The notes under the pieces: generated by a model
What the model saw: only the letters and a program-made list of their open reading frames with translations
What the model was told of the DNA's origin: nothing
Database searches by the model: none
Made by a program: the position numbers and the translations under genes
Shown here: one piece after another, positions 34,845-46,949 of the stretch
Layout: each line of letters opens with the position of its first letter
Numbering within the stretch: the stretch's first letter is position 1
Assembly: GCA_964247055.1 (NCBI GenBank)
Contig: OZ176054.1
Span: 11,160,001-11,224,000 of the forward strand
Length of the DNA: 64,000 bases
Reading direction: 5' to 3'
DNA from: Paragordius varius
Lineage: Eukaryota > Nematomorpha

Positions 34845-35988
34845 TACACTTGCAAAATAATTTTTTTTCGATGAGAAAGCTTATGACCAGTGTATTCATT
34901 TGCTGTAAAATTTTCATTTGTTTACGACCTAATTTTTGAAATATTCAGGGAAAAACGAAATCGGGAAAAAGGTGAAAATTAGGATTATTAAGGATAATTG
35001 TAAAAAAATGATAAAAATAGAGATATTATGGTTTATTATCATTCTAAGAGATAATTTCAATATATATAAATAGCCTAAAATCATAAAAATAGGGTTTCTA
35101 TAAAAACTCAGTTCAAAAAATGACGTTTTTCTTTTAACAAACTCCAAAGACAAAAAAATTTCATGAAACTATACTATGATAATTTTTGATTATTTACTAG
35201 CTAAGCTCACAATTAAAATCTTAACATTCATATTTTATTTAAAAATAACTTCTATATCAAAATAAAACTAAAAAATATTGTTTAATTTTATATTTTTGTC
35301 ATCTGGTTTATGACGGTATAAAATATTTATACTGTTTGATTTTTGAATCTTACATAAATGGGAGTTAAGTATATAATTTATGCAAAATAGGATTTAAAAC
35401 ATCTACCAACAATCGCTACAAATCCCAGTAACGAGTTTGTTTCAACACAAATTAATATTTTTACTGGGATATGTATGGATTTTTGTAGATTTTCCACTAC
35501 TTGTTTTTATTTTGTATTAATTTATATACTGTGAATTTCCAAAATAAGATTTTTTATACCATCATAAACCAGATTACAAAAAAAATGAAAAAATAAAAAA
35601 CAATAATTTTTAGTTTTATTTTGATATAGAAGTTTTTTTAATAAGTAAGTGATTTAGCTAGTAAATAAAAAAATTTTAATGTTTTCATAAAAAATTTTCG
35701 TTTTTTAAGTGTGTTAAAAGAAAAACGCCATGTTTTGAACTGAGATTTTATATAAACTACTCTATTTATATGATTTTAGGATATTTATAAATTAAATCCC
35801 CTTGATAAAAACCATGAAACTTTTATCATTATTTTTTTAATTCTTAATTTTCACTTTTTGCCCGATTTCGATTTTCTCTTAAATTTCAAAAATAATTAAT
35901 TTTTTGTGGGAAATCAATTCACGGTTAGTTATCTCATAAAAAAATTTTATTCGTTAAAAAAATAACCCTCTTTTTTGCACACAGTGTA
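34845..35988. mobile_element. long-TIR DNA element, CACTGTGTGCAAAAA family (copy b)
   Basis: 1,144 bp. Left end TACACTTGCAAAATAATT, right end CTTTTTTGCACACAGTGTA. Long arms match copy a (14137-15323), including GACCTAATTTTTGAAATATT and TTTTCTTTTAACA / TGTTAAAAGAAAAACGCC. No transposase frame. Confidence 0.8.
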
Positions 35989-36061
35989 TATATTTTGACA
36001 ATATTGAACAAAAATCATAGAAATTAATTTTATAAAATCAAAAAATAAGATGTATTATAAC

Positions 36062-39000
36062 TTAAAACATACTTTTCACCGTTCCATTTTGAACATATGC
36101 ATATTTGCTTTTGGGAAATTTCGCAATATAAGGCAAATTAAATCTGCAATGTTTTTTTGTAAGATTTTCATGGTGAATGAACGAGTATAGACAATACATC
36201 TTGTAATTTTCATGTTCAATTTCATGAAAACAGGCTTTTGACCAAACTAATGATTCTTTTGTTCTTTCTTGCTCTAAAAATATCCAAAAATATTTAGTAT
36301 CACCCGATATTAAATTGTTTTACAGAAAAAATTAAAGTTTTACATAAATAATAAGCATTATTTATCTGGCTTATTCACACATTATAAATAGTAGAGTGTA
36401 CGGGAAAAGACAAAAAAAATGTAAAACAAAATACACAAAGTAATGTAAGATAGGAAAAAATTGTTTATTCAACACTTAGTTTTTTTTCATACACTAACAA
36501 GTGTGTTGTCAATGTACCAACTGTAATGTAAATAAGCCAGCATTTAAATGCATACTGTAATAAATATAAAAAAGATATCAAAGTTATCTAAATTAAAAAA
36601 AGGGAAAGAATTTTAAGGAATCGGTTATATGATCATATGATTTATTTCGTAAAAGTTAGACATTGTATAAGAAAAAAAACATTTAGTTTCAGAATCTGAA
36701 ATGTTTTGAAAGAGTTTCTAGGAGTAAAAACACATAAGCATAACCCACACCAACATTTTTAAATCATTAAATCCAACTAAAACTCAAATTTGAATTCAAA
36801 GAAATAGCCGTCTAACTTTTCAATTATCTATCATAAACTTGACTCAAACGTATTAAAAAATTAAAGCAAACCATGTGCAAAGGGTCGTCATCGAAACGAA
36901 TCTACCAACCAGTTATTTATGTTTAAAAACAGTTCCTTTATGGTTTATAAACCGAATCAAATTTCCCTAGAATCAAAAAATTTGATTATCTCCAAAATTA
37001 AACATAAACCTTACAAATCTCTGAAAAAAACACAAAAAATAATTTTATGCAGTTTAAATATATACTTATATATATATATATATATATATAAATATTATAT
37101 TCATATATCTTACGAATATTAATAAATCCATCAACCACAATATCGTCGTTATATTCAGAGGTGCACATGACACTTTTATTATTATGAGCAAATTTGGCCA
37201 CAAATGACTTCTCCCAGATATATCCATTTCTATCGCGGTATAAATAAGGCTGATTGTCATAGAGATATCTGATAAGGGATAGGGCTTGATTCTCGTTAGT
37301 CGTTACTTGCAAATAACATTCCGTAATATTATCCTCTATTCTTTGTTGTTTTCTAAAGTCAGACAGCAATTCCCTTATGTTTGTACCATTAGAAATTTGT
37401 AAGTTGGCCCCATATCTGTGCACTAATAAAATGAAGCTTATAGTAAACATGCACGTCAATAATAATATATTATTTGCACCTTCATTTGGTATATTACCGA
37501 TTCAAGATGGTGATTAAAGATATTAAGCTGGTTCTTGATAATAAAAACTATACCAAAATATTATTCCTACTGAAAAATGATATCTATTTTAAGATATTAG
37601 ATTAATTTTCCACCTATAATTTTTTTGAAGAGACTTAAAATGTTTAAAGACCTTAATTACTTGCGCAAATGGTAAATATCAAAGTCGATTAAAAATAATG
37701 GCATAAACGCCTAGAAAATTGAAATTATGGCTGATAAAATATTTTAGAAAAGATGAAGTTCAGAACAATTTAAAAAAATTAAAATTATTACCTGCCAAAG
37801 ATAAATATATATATATATATATATACAGGAACAACTGAAATTATACATTTTAGTTAAAATTAAATCCATTTTTTTTCTCCTAATCAGACAAAACTTGGGA
37901 ATTTTTGGATTTTAACTTCTAAATTTCTATATTGAGATACCTCCAAAATCATCCCTTGATATTAAAATCAATAAATATAGAAAATTTCCTAGTAAATTCT
38001 AATTATGACATTTAATATTTATATTTTTCAACCACAATATAGATTTAATTTGTTTAATAGCAATAAAAAAAATAAAAAAAATGGTGGTGAGTTTGAGATG
38101 AGGGTTTTTACTATTTCACATCTTAAAAATATTGCATCATGCGCCTTAAGGTTTAAAAAGGGATTTTTAAAGTTGGTCCAATAAAAATATTTAAAATTAA
38201 AATTTTAAATTTCAATCCCAGTTCATAGAGAGTTACTAGAAAAACCTAGTGATGAAAATAATAGAAAATGTTTATTATATCTTAAAGTGTTTTTATATCG
38301 TTTCTACCCTACTTCAACATAAAATGCACTTAAAAATTAAATAAAACGTATGATTTTTTTCAAACTTTTTTCGATTTCATCATCTATCATTTAAGAATTA
38401 TTATCGCGCAAACTCACAATTTTTGCGTTTTTAAAAATAAATAATCGCTTTTAGAGGGACCAAAAAATTTTAGACTCTAGGAGTAAATAATTAATCAAAA
38501 TTTATAGACAACTTTGCTTTTTGAATGTAAATTATGTTGTATTCAAATAATGTTTTTTGGATTAATGCAGTTAGATATACGAAAAAAAAACTCTATGAAT
38601 GTGCGCTGATTTTGCTATTTTTTATATCGATCCACAATACAAAAGTATTTAATTTATCCTTCGTTAGCCCCAAACATAGCATGATTACACATTAATTTAT
38701 CATTATGAGATAATATATAGTTTATCAGGTTAAATATCCCGATTTTCTTGCACTGAGATTAATAGGAGAATACATTGCAATTATTTTACTTTAAATTGGG
38801 TAAAAATTAAAGTTTCCAATGAATTTGGATGCAAAATATATTTTCGACCTCAAAATATTTTGAGTTAAAAATATTCTCGAGATTATCAAAATATACCACA
38901 TTCGACCCATAATTGATATAAACACGTCAAATAAAACTTACTAGGCGTGAACGGTAGATATTTGTCCACGAAATCAATCTTCTTTTCTAAAATATTAAAA

Positions 39001-42000
39001 AAAAATTGTAATATGCATTGTAATTATATATTATATATGGATTTATTTTAATTAATTTGTAATGATCACTCATAATTTTTATTTTTTTTTATCTGTGATT
39101 TGGCTAGGGTTAGATTTTTGGGTCAAAAATAAAAACCGGTTTAAAAAATTTTAAATTTTTAGATGTGGGCTCCAAAAGTCCCAAATTTTTTCCCTAGTAA
39201 AATGGGCTAGTTCTCTAAAATTAAGCTCATGCCTGGATTGAGCGATAAAAATATACTTTAAAAATGAGTTTTTTAAAAAAATTTAATTTTTAATAAAATT
39301 TTGTTGAAGCGTACTTCATACTCTTGTGAGTCATATGGTTTAAAACTATTTATGATATTATGAAAACACCTTTTCATTAGATTTCGATAATTCTGAACAT
39401 TTCTATCACCTCAAAATCGTGATATTTGAAATATTAAAATTTTAAGCAAATGAACCTTAAAATTTAAATTCTTAGGTAATAGAAATGTTCAGCATCATCG
39501 AATTATATACGTTGTTAAACCGTTTCTATTAAGACGCCAAATAAGTACGCTTCAAAATTTTACTATGCATTTTTAAAAACAAAATTTTTGGTTGATATCA
39601 AAATTAAGCATGTATTTATAATTTTTATCTGCACGGGCATTTTTGCGTTTATTTCAAGAGGATTAACCCATCTTAGAAAAAATTTAGGACTTTCGAACTC
39701 ACATCTAAAATATTAAATTTTTTAAACCTATTGTTTTACTTTTTACATATAGTTATCATATATTTTATTAATATTTTTTAAGTTTTAAACTTTCACCCAA
39801 TAAATTTATTTAAAAATGAACGTAATAGCCATTTTCCGATATGAAAGACTTACCACAAATTGTAAATAAATTTCCCAAATAAAACACCATGATAATGTTT
39901 ATACATCCTATCAATACATATTTTTTATAGGGCTTTTTGTGGAAACTGTGTATATTGTTTTTATTATTTTGTTATTCAACTTAAAATCGCTGGGGCACAT
40001 TCAATGACAAACAAATCATAGATTGATTAGGGAAATTGATACTCAAATATTAAATATTTCTATCATTGGCTAAAAATGATACAAAATACCCTGTATATTT
40101 TGGGAAAGTATAATATAATTACCTTGTATATATCCATGTTCGGCTAAAAATGCTTGGAAATCAGGCTTGGAATTTTCAGAACTATCTTTGTCCAATGCAT
40201 CATATCCAAAGATTTTGTTATCCTAAAATATAATCTTAAAACATAACTCTGGATTCATATTTTAAAACGAATTTGGAATAACTAATGTCGCAATAAATTT
40301 TATAGATTTGATTCAAATATGCTTTTTTGACAATTGGTTGGTCAAGTATTTTGAAGTTTCCGATTTGCAAATAACATTTCTGTTTTTCCCATCTGATTGG
40401 GAAGGTTTCCCCCTCATTAGCATATACCACACTTTTACCTAATAATGAATACAAATGATTAAGCAAATTTAACTCATTTTAATTTCTGGCACCAATATTA
40501 TAATCGGTCTGTAAAATTTTTTTATCTTATTACATTTTACGGTCCAAATTATATGATGATACGTTATTATACATGAAAAAATTCCATTGTTACTGAAAAC
40601 AAAAATTGTAAATTTAATTTTTTTTATTTATAATATGGTTGAATCTTGTTTTTACAGTGGACAATGGTATAAAATAACCCCTTTATTTCAAAAATATCGT
40701 CTATAAAGTAATTAACTCCTGATGTTATTTGATGAATAAATCTCTACAAACTCTGGAGTTTGTGGATATTTTGCATGCACACACAAAAAAATGACAAAAT
40801 ACATATTATCTGATACAAAAATATATCAGGGTTCTCAAGTACTATTTAAAACTTACAATTTTGTATTCGAATCGCAAAACTTGCGCTCATTATGTAAATA
40901 TATTTTTTTACATCATTCATGCTTAGAAAGCAAAACAATATTGATCAAATTTTAATTCTTTTATGCGGGATCCGATAGTCTCAAATTTCTGACCGCCTTT
41001 AAGACTAACGCCAAAATTTTAAGATATTCTGATAAGAATATTTAATACTGGGAGATTATGAAAAAAGAATATATTTTTGGAAAATATATACTTTTATTTA
41101 AAAATTTAATTTTTAGTAAAATTTGGATAAACCACATTTTATGGTGTTTTGGAGCACGGTAAAGCGGTCCGGACATATTATAAATGCTTTCTTCTTCATA
41201 TAAATTAAATATAAAGTGAGTTGTACCTAGATTCCAAAAAAAACTTTTTGAAAATGGATAATAGAAATGTTAATCATTATCGATTGATATGGGAAAGGTG
41301 TTTTTTCCCCGCTGTGAAGATCAATGCATTACGAGTGGGTAGGGATTGCCTTGACGGCAGGTGGCCGACGATCTTCCGACGCTACACCCTTTACTTGTTG
41401 TTATGTTACCATGCTTTTAAATACCATAAAGTACGGTCACTAAAATTTTGCTAAAATTCAAATTTTTAAGCAACGTTTCATTGCATTTTTTTATAGATTT
41501 TAATTTTTGATGTGTTATAATCTATATTAAAATTTAGTGTATTTTAAAAAAATTAGCCCGTTTTAGAGGGGAATTTTCGACTTTCAGAGGCTGCGTCTAA
41601 AATCATAATAAATATTATATATTTTTTTACTTATAAATATAGTTTATGATATAATAATGGTATATTTAGAATGAATTAGATTTTAACAGAAAACTTTATT
41701 TGATAAAATCTGGGCTAATTTTGTGCTGATATGGATTACCGAAAAAGTTGAAATATTTTTATTAAATACTAAGTCGCAAAACCATAAACACTATGATAAT
41801 ATAATATACCATTTACAGTTCAAATTCACCTTTGAACAATTCAAATTCACCCTTGAACAATTCAAATTCACCCTCGAACAATTCAAATTCACCTTCAAAC
41901 AATTCCAATTCACCCTCGAACAATTCAAATTCACCTTAAAAATTAATTATGATTTTCGAACTAATATAACTAATTATTAATATGAAATATATGTTTATGG

Positions 42001-43588
42001 TATATTTTATTATTTTTTAAGTATTATTTTTATTGAAAACATAATTTTTATTTTTTAAAAATATATAGAATATAGGTAATTTTTAATCTTAAAAAACTTA
42101 TATTTTTTTGAGGGTGAAATTGAATTGTTCGAGGGTGAATTTTAATTGTTCAAGGGTTAATTTGAATTGTTCAAGGGTGAATTTGAATTGTTTATGGGTG
42201 AAATCGAATTGTAAATGGTATATATCATCTATCAGATTAAAATATTTTCTATAATTGATTTCATGCATGCGTAATGAGTCAATTAAAAGTTAAATTAAAT
42301 CATTTCTTTATAGTCTAGTCATTTCCGTGGAATAATATTAAGTATAAATAGGAAATATCTGGATATAAAACAATAATTAATAATTTCAATTTTAATTTAT
42401 CTAGAGAAGTCGTGATATGAAAAGTAAGCAAAGTATTTTTTCATGCACCTAATAAAATACAAAAAAACACAAGACCACAACATACCATTTTGCGATCTAA
42501 AAATATGGCTTAACCGCTACAACCCTAAAATAAACTTTAAAATTGGCAGAGTTGATTAAATTTTTAAAAAATTATGCTGCATAATTAACTTTTAGACGAA
42601 AACTAATCTTTCTTTTAGCTCAACAACATTTTAAAAGATTTACTTCAAATCTTGTTATATATATGTATTGACAAGCAATTTAAATGCATACGGTAAAATG
42701 TTTAGTGTCTTTCCCTAATTTTTAACATTGTTCGTATATTTTTAACGTTGCTTGTTTTTATCATTTTGAGAAAATTTAATCAGCCCCATTTACTTTTGAA
42801 TTATGTTATTTTTTTATCTTTTTTTGCCCTAAAAATTTTAATTTGTAATTTCAACAGAGTTTTAAAATGTAGAATGCTTAGTATTAGCAAGTTCTTATAT
42901 TAAAAACATAATTAACCAGTTAACCTGAGATGGTAAAACAAAGAATATGAATTTTTAAACTGATGCTTTAAAGATTATTTCCAAACCAATATTATAAAAT
43001 ATTCTTGATTATATATTAAAATCTGATATTTCATTTTAGACGCTTTACTACATCATAAAGGCCGAAGCTTCTTGAAACACAAAGTTATCAGTTATGGGGT
43101 TTATAATTTATGAATCAAAAATTATAAGCCAATTTGATTCATAAATAACCATGTAATAGCGAAAAATGTCTGCTTAAGACAGTTTTTTATTTTCCTTGTT
43201 AAAGGCAATGAATATGCTTTATTTTGTTTTCAATTTTGACAATGTCTATTACACCCTTTTCTATTGCTATCAGCCTTTTTATCTGGTTATTTTGCATATG
43301 CTTGTGCAGAATAATTAAAGTTACCCAATCTGATTATTCCTTTAAATTCAACACGTTGGTTTGTTTCATTTTTGTAACATACAAAATGTCTATCCATATG
43401 TCTATATTCAACAATTTCAGTGCGCTCATAAATGGTATAATTATGTTTATAACATTTGTCTTTTCCAGTTTTTTTGATGCCTGTGAACAACGTATTCGAA
43501 CTAAGATTCCTATAGTCGTCGAGCACATTAATGTAGCAATTATAGTTTGAAAGTTTATCTCCCCGCTTTACATAGTGAGATTTATTCT
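36062..43588 (-). CDS. gene A: cysteine-paired modular protein of unknown family (5' end not found)
   Basis: Six exons, supported by consistent phases and by alignment with gene B: 43588-43325, 40438-40248, 40222-40123, 38986-38942, 37422-37114, 36273-36062 (stop TAA). Together they give 372 codons; the first exon starts in phase 1, so at least one upstream exon is missing. The protein is built of modules with a Cys pair about 25-75 residues apart: NYNCYINVLDDYRN..HFVCYKN, KCYLQIGN..IYCDI, ECYLQVTTNENQ..VMCTS, and KACFHEIEH..MYCLYS..KKHCRF. Several start with a Y..(E/R)G(D/E) segment, loosely Ig-like. Asn-X-Ser/Thr sites and Cys pairs suggest a secreted or surface protein (inference). The intron between exons 2 and 3 is only 25 nt. 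The other introns are 0.8-2.9 kb and hold mobile elements. Family not recognised. Confidence 0.75.
37066..37092. repeat. (TA)n microsatellite after the exon 5 donor of gene A
   Basis: A TA run just downstream (on the minus strand) of the donor at 37113. Gene B has a TA run at the matching place (53577-53600), so it predates the duplication or lies in the converted segment. Confidence 0.9.
39138..39728. mobile_element. long-TIR element, GATGTG-GCTCC family (copy b)
   Basis: 591 bp. Left end GGTTTAAAAAATTTTAAATT then TTTAGATGTGGGCTCCAAAA; complement of the right end GGTTTAAAAAATTTAATATT then TTAGATGTGAGTTCGAAA. The arms pair over most of their length, including TTTTGTTGAAGCGTACTTCA against a matching GTACGCTTCAAAATTTT. 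It lies in the intron of gene A between 40122 and 38987. Non-coding. Confidence 0.8.
40223..40247 (-). other. 25-nt intron in gene A
   Basis: Minus-strand intron beginning GTTATGTTTT and ending TATTTTAG. It separates ..KYESR from DNKIFGYDAL. Retention gives a stop (GTT ATG TTT TAA). The same position in gene B holds a 25-nt intron of different sequence. Confidence 0.9.
40955..41610. mobile_element. long-TIR element, GATGTG-GCTCC family (copy c, decayed)
   Basis: The left part reads GATCCGATAGTCTCAAATTT and the right part ends AATTTTCGACTTTCAGAGGC, forming loose inverted arms with the inner AAAATTTAATTTTTAGTAAA core typical of the family. It contains a GC-rich island at about 41305-41400, listed separately. 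Limits approximate. Confidence 0.5.
41305..41400. other. GC-rich island of about 95 bp
   Basis: A patch (ATTACGAGTGGGTAGGGATT, GACGGCAGGTGGCCGACGAT, CCGACGCTACACCC) with far higher GC than its surroundings. It sits inside an AT-rich repeat, with no matching inverted partner in that repeat. It could be an insertion, an RNA gene fragment or foreign DNA. I could not fold it into a tRNA. Confidence 0.5.
41807..42220. mobile_element. TACCATTTAC MITE with the longest 21-bp arrays (copy g)
   Basis: 414 bp. The left arm (41820-41935) holds six tandem units near TTCACCCTTGAACAATTCAAA. The right arm (42110-42205) holds about five complementary units near TTGTTCAAGGGTGAATTTGA. Ends TACCATTTACAGTTCAAATT and the complement of GAATTGTAAATGGTA. 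The periodic frame gives a QFKFTLE-repeat peptide that is not a gene. It lies in gene A's large intron. Confidence 0.9.
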
Positions 43589-45700
43589 CTAAACATGATA
43601 TACGATTATAAAAATGTGAATTCAACTAATTTACATTACAAATTAAGTATAAAAAATATATATTTGGTCGCTATTTTTTAATGTTTATATTTATAATAAA
43701 CGATTTTAATATCGTGGTATACACAAAATATACAAATTTTCGGGTTTAAATAATCCGATAAAATAAACTTTGACGCATTTTAATTAATATTTTTTATAAT
43801 TTTTTTAAAAATGTTTAATAGATCATATTAAAATTAAAATTATACGGGCAAACATAGATTATTTTTTTATAAAACATAACCATATTTTTTAATAGCCTTT
43901 TGGGTGCATTTTAAAAAATAATTTTTAAACGTATGTAAAAAATCTTTATCATATTTTAAGCGTTTTTTTTTTCATTTCGATATTCGGTAGCTCAGGCTTT
44001 TAGTTTTGTAATGATTATAATAATATATCATTTTTTTGTATGCAATGCTTTAACTTGTATTACGCTATGTTGGATGCGATTACATTTTGGGGTACTTTTG
44101 TACCCCGGAGCTTAAATTTGTAAATAATGAAATTTTTTTTACAAAACATAGTTTAATCATTGTTTTCCCATTTAAAAAGTTACAGATTTCTATTTTATAG
44201 AGTCTAAAATTACGGTTAAAAAGCTAACAGCCTTTATCAAAATGGGAATATCAAAAATTTTAAAAATATAATTTGAAAGCTTTCCAAAGTAACTATTTAC
44301 TTTTTTTCGTATAATATTCATTTCTGTCTTTTGTACAAGCGTTTTAAAAATGCAAAAAAATGCCGGAATCTTACTAATAATAAATCTTTAAATCGCTATG
44401 GGAAACTAACCAAAAGGGTATAAAATGTTAAACAAACTTTTTGTTTTGCTAATAGTGCATTTTGTATTAATTAAAACGGTAAAAATTGTCAATTTTTTTA
44501 AAAATATTTTAATACCTGTTGTGGTAGTTTTGAATACAGAAGGATTTAAGTTTAATCAAATATAAAAATATATGCTTTCTTTAGCCTTTTGGGCGTACAA
44601 AAAAATAAAATTATAAATAAATCCTAATCCTTTATCGCCCCTATTTTATTTATTTTGGATAATTTTTCATTATAAAACTGTCATATATATGTATATTTTC
44701 CGTAAAAATGTAAATAAATAACTTTTTAAAGTTTTCGAAACATAGCAGCAAACTTTTTAGAGAAATTAATTCTATTTTCCTTTTCCAATCCTTTTTTGGA
44801 CCTATCCCAATCGCCTAAATGATTTTACCAAAAATATATTTTTCAATTATAGGGGAACAATGTTTGATAAAATTCAAAACCAAACATTCAAAGCAATATA
44901 TTATATACAAATTATAGCGGGTTAGGTTACAAAACACCCCAAAGTAATAAATAGTCTACAACAAATGAAAGGGCAATAAAAGTAAAGAATGGATGATAAA
45001 CACAGAATTTTAATAATTTTTAATTCATTAATAATAATATTAGATTACCACGAATATTGATTGTAAAGTTTAACATCTCTAGGCTTTCAAAACTTTTGTA
45101 TGGTGATTTCCCATAATCTAAATAAATAAATAAAAAATTTTGAGGAAAATTAAACTATCATTGTAACTATTATCGTTGTGAAAAACATTGCTCTTTACGA
45201 CGTTAACTTATTAGGTAACTCTAAATTATTTTTTTTTAAATTTCAAATAAATGATGATTATTTATCTTTTAATCTGAATCATAAATAAACCAGGGACGCG
45301 AAAAATTTGAACTATAATAGCAATAATATAGTCATGAAATATTAGCAAAAGATATTACTTAAACAAATTATTTAAATCTAATTGGCAACTAACCGAAAAG
45401 TTGTTATCTTTTATTTAAAATTTACAGATGACCATCTAATAAAATATTCATGAATGCCCATGCATATATTTCGAATGAGACCCGCCAGATTTTTTGAGTC
45501 AAAAAAGCGGCCTGAAAAACCTTTTGTCTTGAATCTGATTTAGACAATAACCTTGAAATCAAACACTTATTAGCAATCATTAACAATCTACTATCGTTTA
45601 TAATATTTTTAGATATTATTATTTTGAAAACATTAATTATTAACAAAATATTCGAATATAAACGCAAATTATTATCATCATAAATAAAATTTATTTATTT
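43589..45700. other. upstream flank of gene A, no exon found
   Basis: The missing 5' exon(s) of gene A should lie on the minus strand here or beyond. No convincing signal-peptide exon ending in the required phase was found. A minus-strand frame at 45667-45422 starts with a hydrophobic stretch, but it also has an inverted, decayed partner at 51588-51733, so it looks like repeat DNA. A partial TACAGTAAAAA-family end lies near 43826-43890. Confidence 0.45.
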
Positions 45701-46448
45701 AAACACTGTGCGCAAAAACCAACGAATTTATTTGCCGCAAAAAAATTTATTTGTTGACGACCTATTGAAATATTTAGAGATAGTCAAAATCGGGCAAAAA
45801 AATAAGGATAACCAAAAAATAACGATAAAACTTGGGATATTAAGATTCACTATTATTTTCTTCAGTATACGATTTACAAATAGTCTCATATAGTCAGGGA
45901 TTTTATTACTCAGATCAAAAATCATGTTTATAGTTAATACACAAATTTTTTTTATTAAACATTAAATTTTTTTAATTTATTACTATTAAAATCTTAACAT
46001 TAATATTTTACGCAGTAAATTTTTTAAAATAAATCTAAAAATAATGTTTTCATTTTTTGTCATCTTGTTGATGAGTTTATAACTTACTGAAGTTTTTTGA
46101 TTACATGACGGATTGCAGATTATATAAATTAATGCAAATACAAGTAAGCGAATATCAACCGAAAATTCGCACAATCCAATAAAAAATATAAATTTGACTT
46201 AAAACAAACTTGTTACTGGGATTTGTACAGATTGTTACTTGATATTTAATCCTATTTTGTTTATATTTATAAAATGTAATCTCAAAAATAATGAAAATTT
46301 TTAATCACCCAAGTTATATCATTATTTGGTTATCCTTAATTTTCACTTTTTGCCCGATTTTGATTATCATCTAAATATTTCAAAAACTAGGTCGTCAACA
46401 AATAAAAATTTCGGCAAATGAATTCTCTGGTTTTTGCGCACAGTGTTT
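45701..46448. mobile_element. long-TIR DNA element, CACTGTGCGCAAAAA family (copy c)
   Basis: 748 bp. Left end AAACACTGTGCGCAAAAACC, right end the exact complement GGTTTTTGCGCACAGTGTTT. The arms share TTTGTTGACGACCTA and CGGGCAAAAA segments with copies a and b. It ends 94 bp before element 2. Confidence 0.85.
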
Positions 46449-46542
46449 TAGGCGCTCTGTGCCAAATCAAATTTTTAATATTAATCATTTTATATTCAAA
46501 TGAAAAAAACGTTCTGTGTCTAGCCAAATACATTTATGTATC

Positions 46543-46750
46543 TGTTAAGTTAGATCCTACTGTCGTAGACACAAACGCACCTATATAATTGTAAACACCT
46601 ATAACTCTTTGTGATACACCTAGTTAATGTTAATTGATGCTTCAAGCAAAATAGTTAGCATATAATTTCTGTATTATAACATCACACACACATACTTGAT
46701 TTCTGGTATTTAATAAATGTTTTCTGTGTAATATAACTTTACTTCTTTCA
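46543..46750 (+). repeat. 5' LTR of element 2
   Basis: 208 bp, starts TGTTAAGTTAGATCCTACTG and ends TACTTCTTTCA. It is followed at once by TTGGCGCGGTAACAAACCTG, the probable primer-binding region. Confidence 0.85.
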
Positions 46751-46920
46751 TTGGCGCGGTAACAAACCTGGCAAAAATTTCTCTGGAAAGCTTTGATGAA
46801 AAGGAATTGACTGATCTTGATTTCTGGTATTTAATAAATGTTTTCTGTGTAATATAACTTTACTTCTTTCATTGGTGCGGTAATAAACCTGGCAAATTTC
46901 TCTGGAAAGCTTTGATGAAA
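46695..46920 (+). repeat. tandem duplication of the LTR tail plus leader in element 2
   Basis: A segment of about 104 bp, comprising the last part of the LTR (TTGATTTCTGGTATTTAATA..) and the primer-binding leader (TTGGCGCGGTAA..TTTGATGAAAA), occurs twice, at about 46695-46799 and 46817-46920. The copies differ at only a few bases. The second copy lies inside the element before gag. Confidence 0.85.
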
Positions 46921-46949
46921 AATAAAATTTTGACCTATACATTCAGCGA

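Noticed and set aside
36919-37122. 67-codon plus-strand frame with IYIYIYI
   Set aside because: Generated by a TA microsatellite and the reverse of gene A.
37423-37459. An ATG and hydrophobic start (MTCMFTISFILLV) as a signal peptide beginning a separate gene
   Set aside because: Gene B has no equivalent and a conserved acceptor AG at 37423-37424 fits the phase of the previous exon; the hydrophobic stretch is intronic.
41305-41400. tRNA gene in the GC-rich island
   Set aside because: I could not arrange the four arms or find A- and B-box sequences in the right order.
41723-41980. Repeat peptide QFKFTLE
   Set aside because: Same cause: a 21-bp MITE array read in frame.
43224-43550. 108-codon plus-strand frame
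   Set aside because: Overlaps the first visible exon of gene A on the other strand, which is supported by the paralog in gene B.
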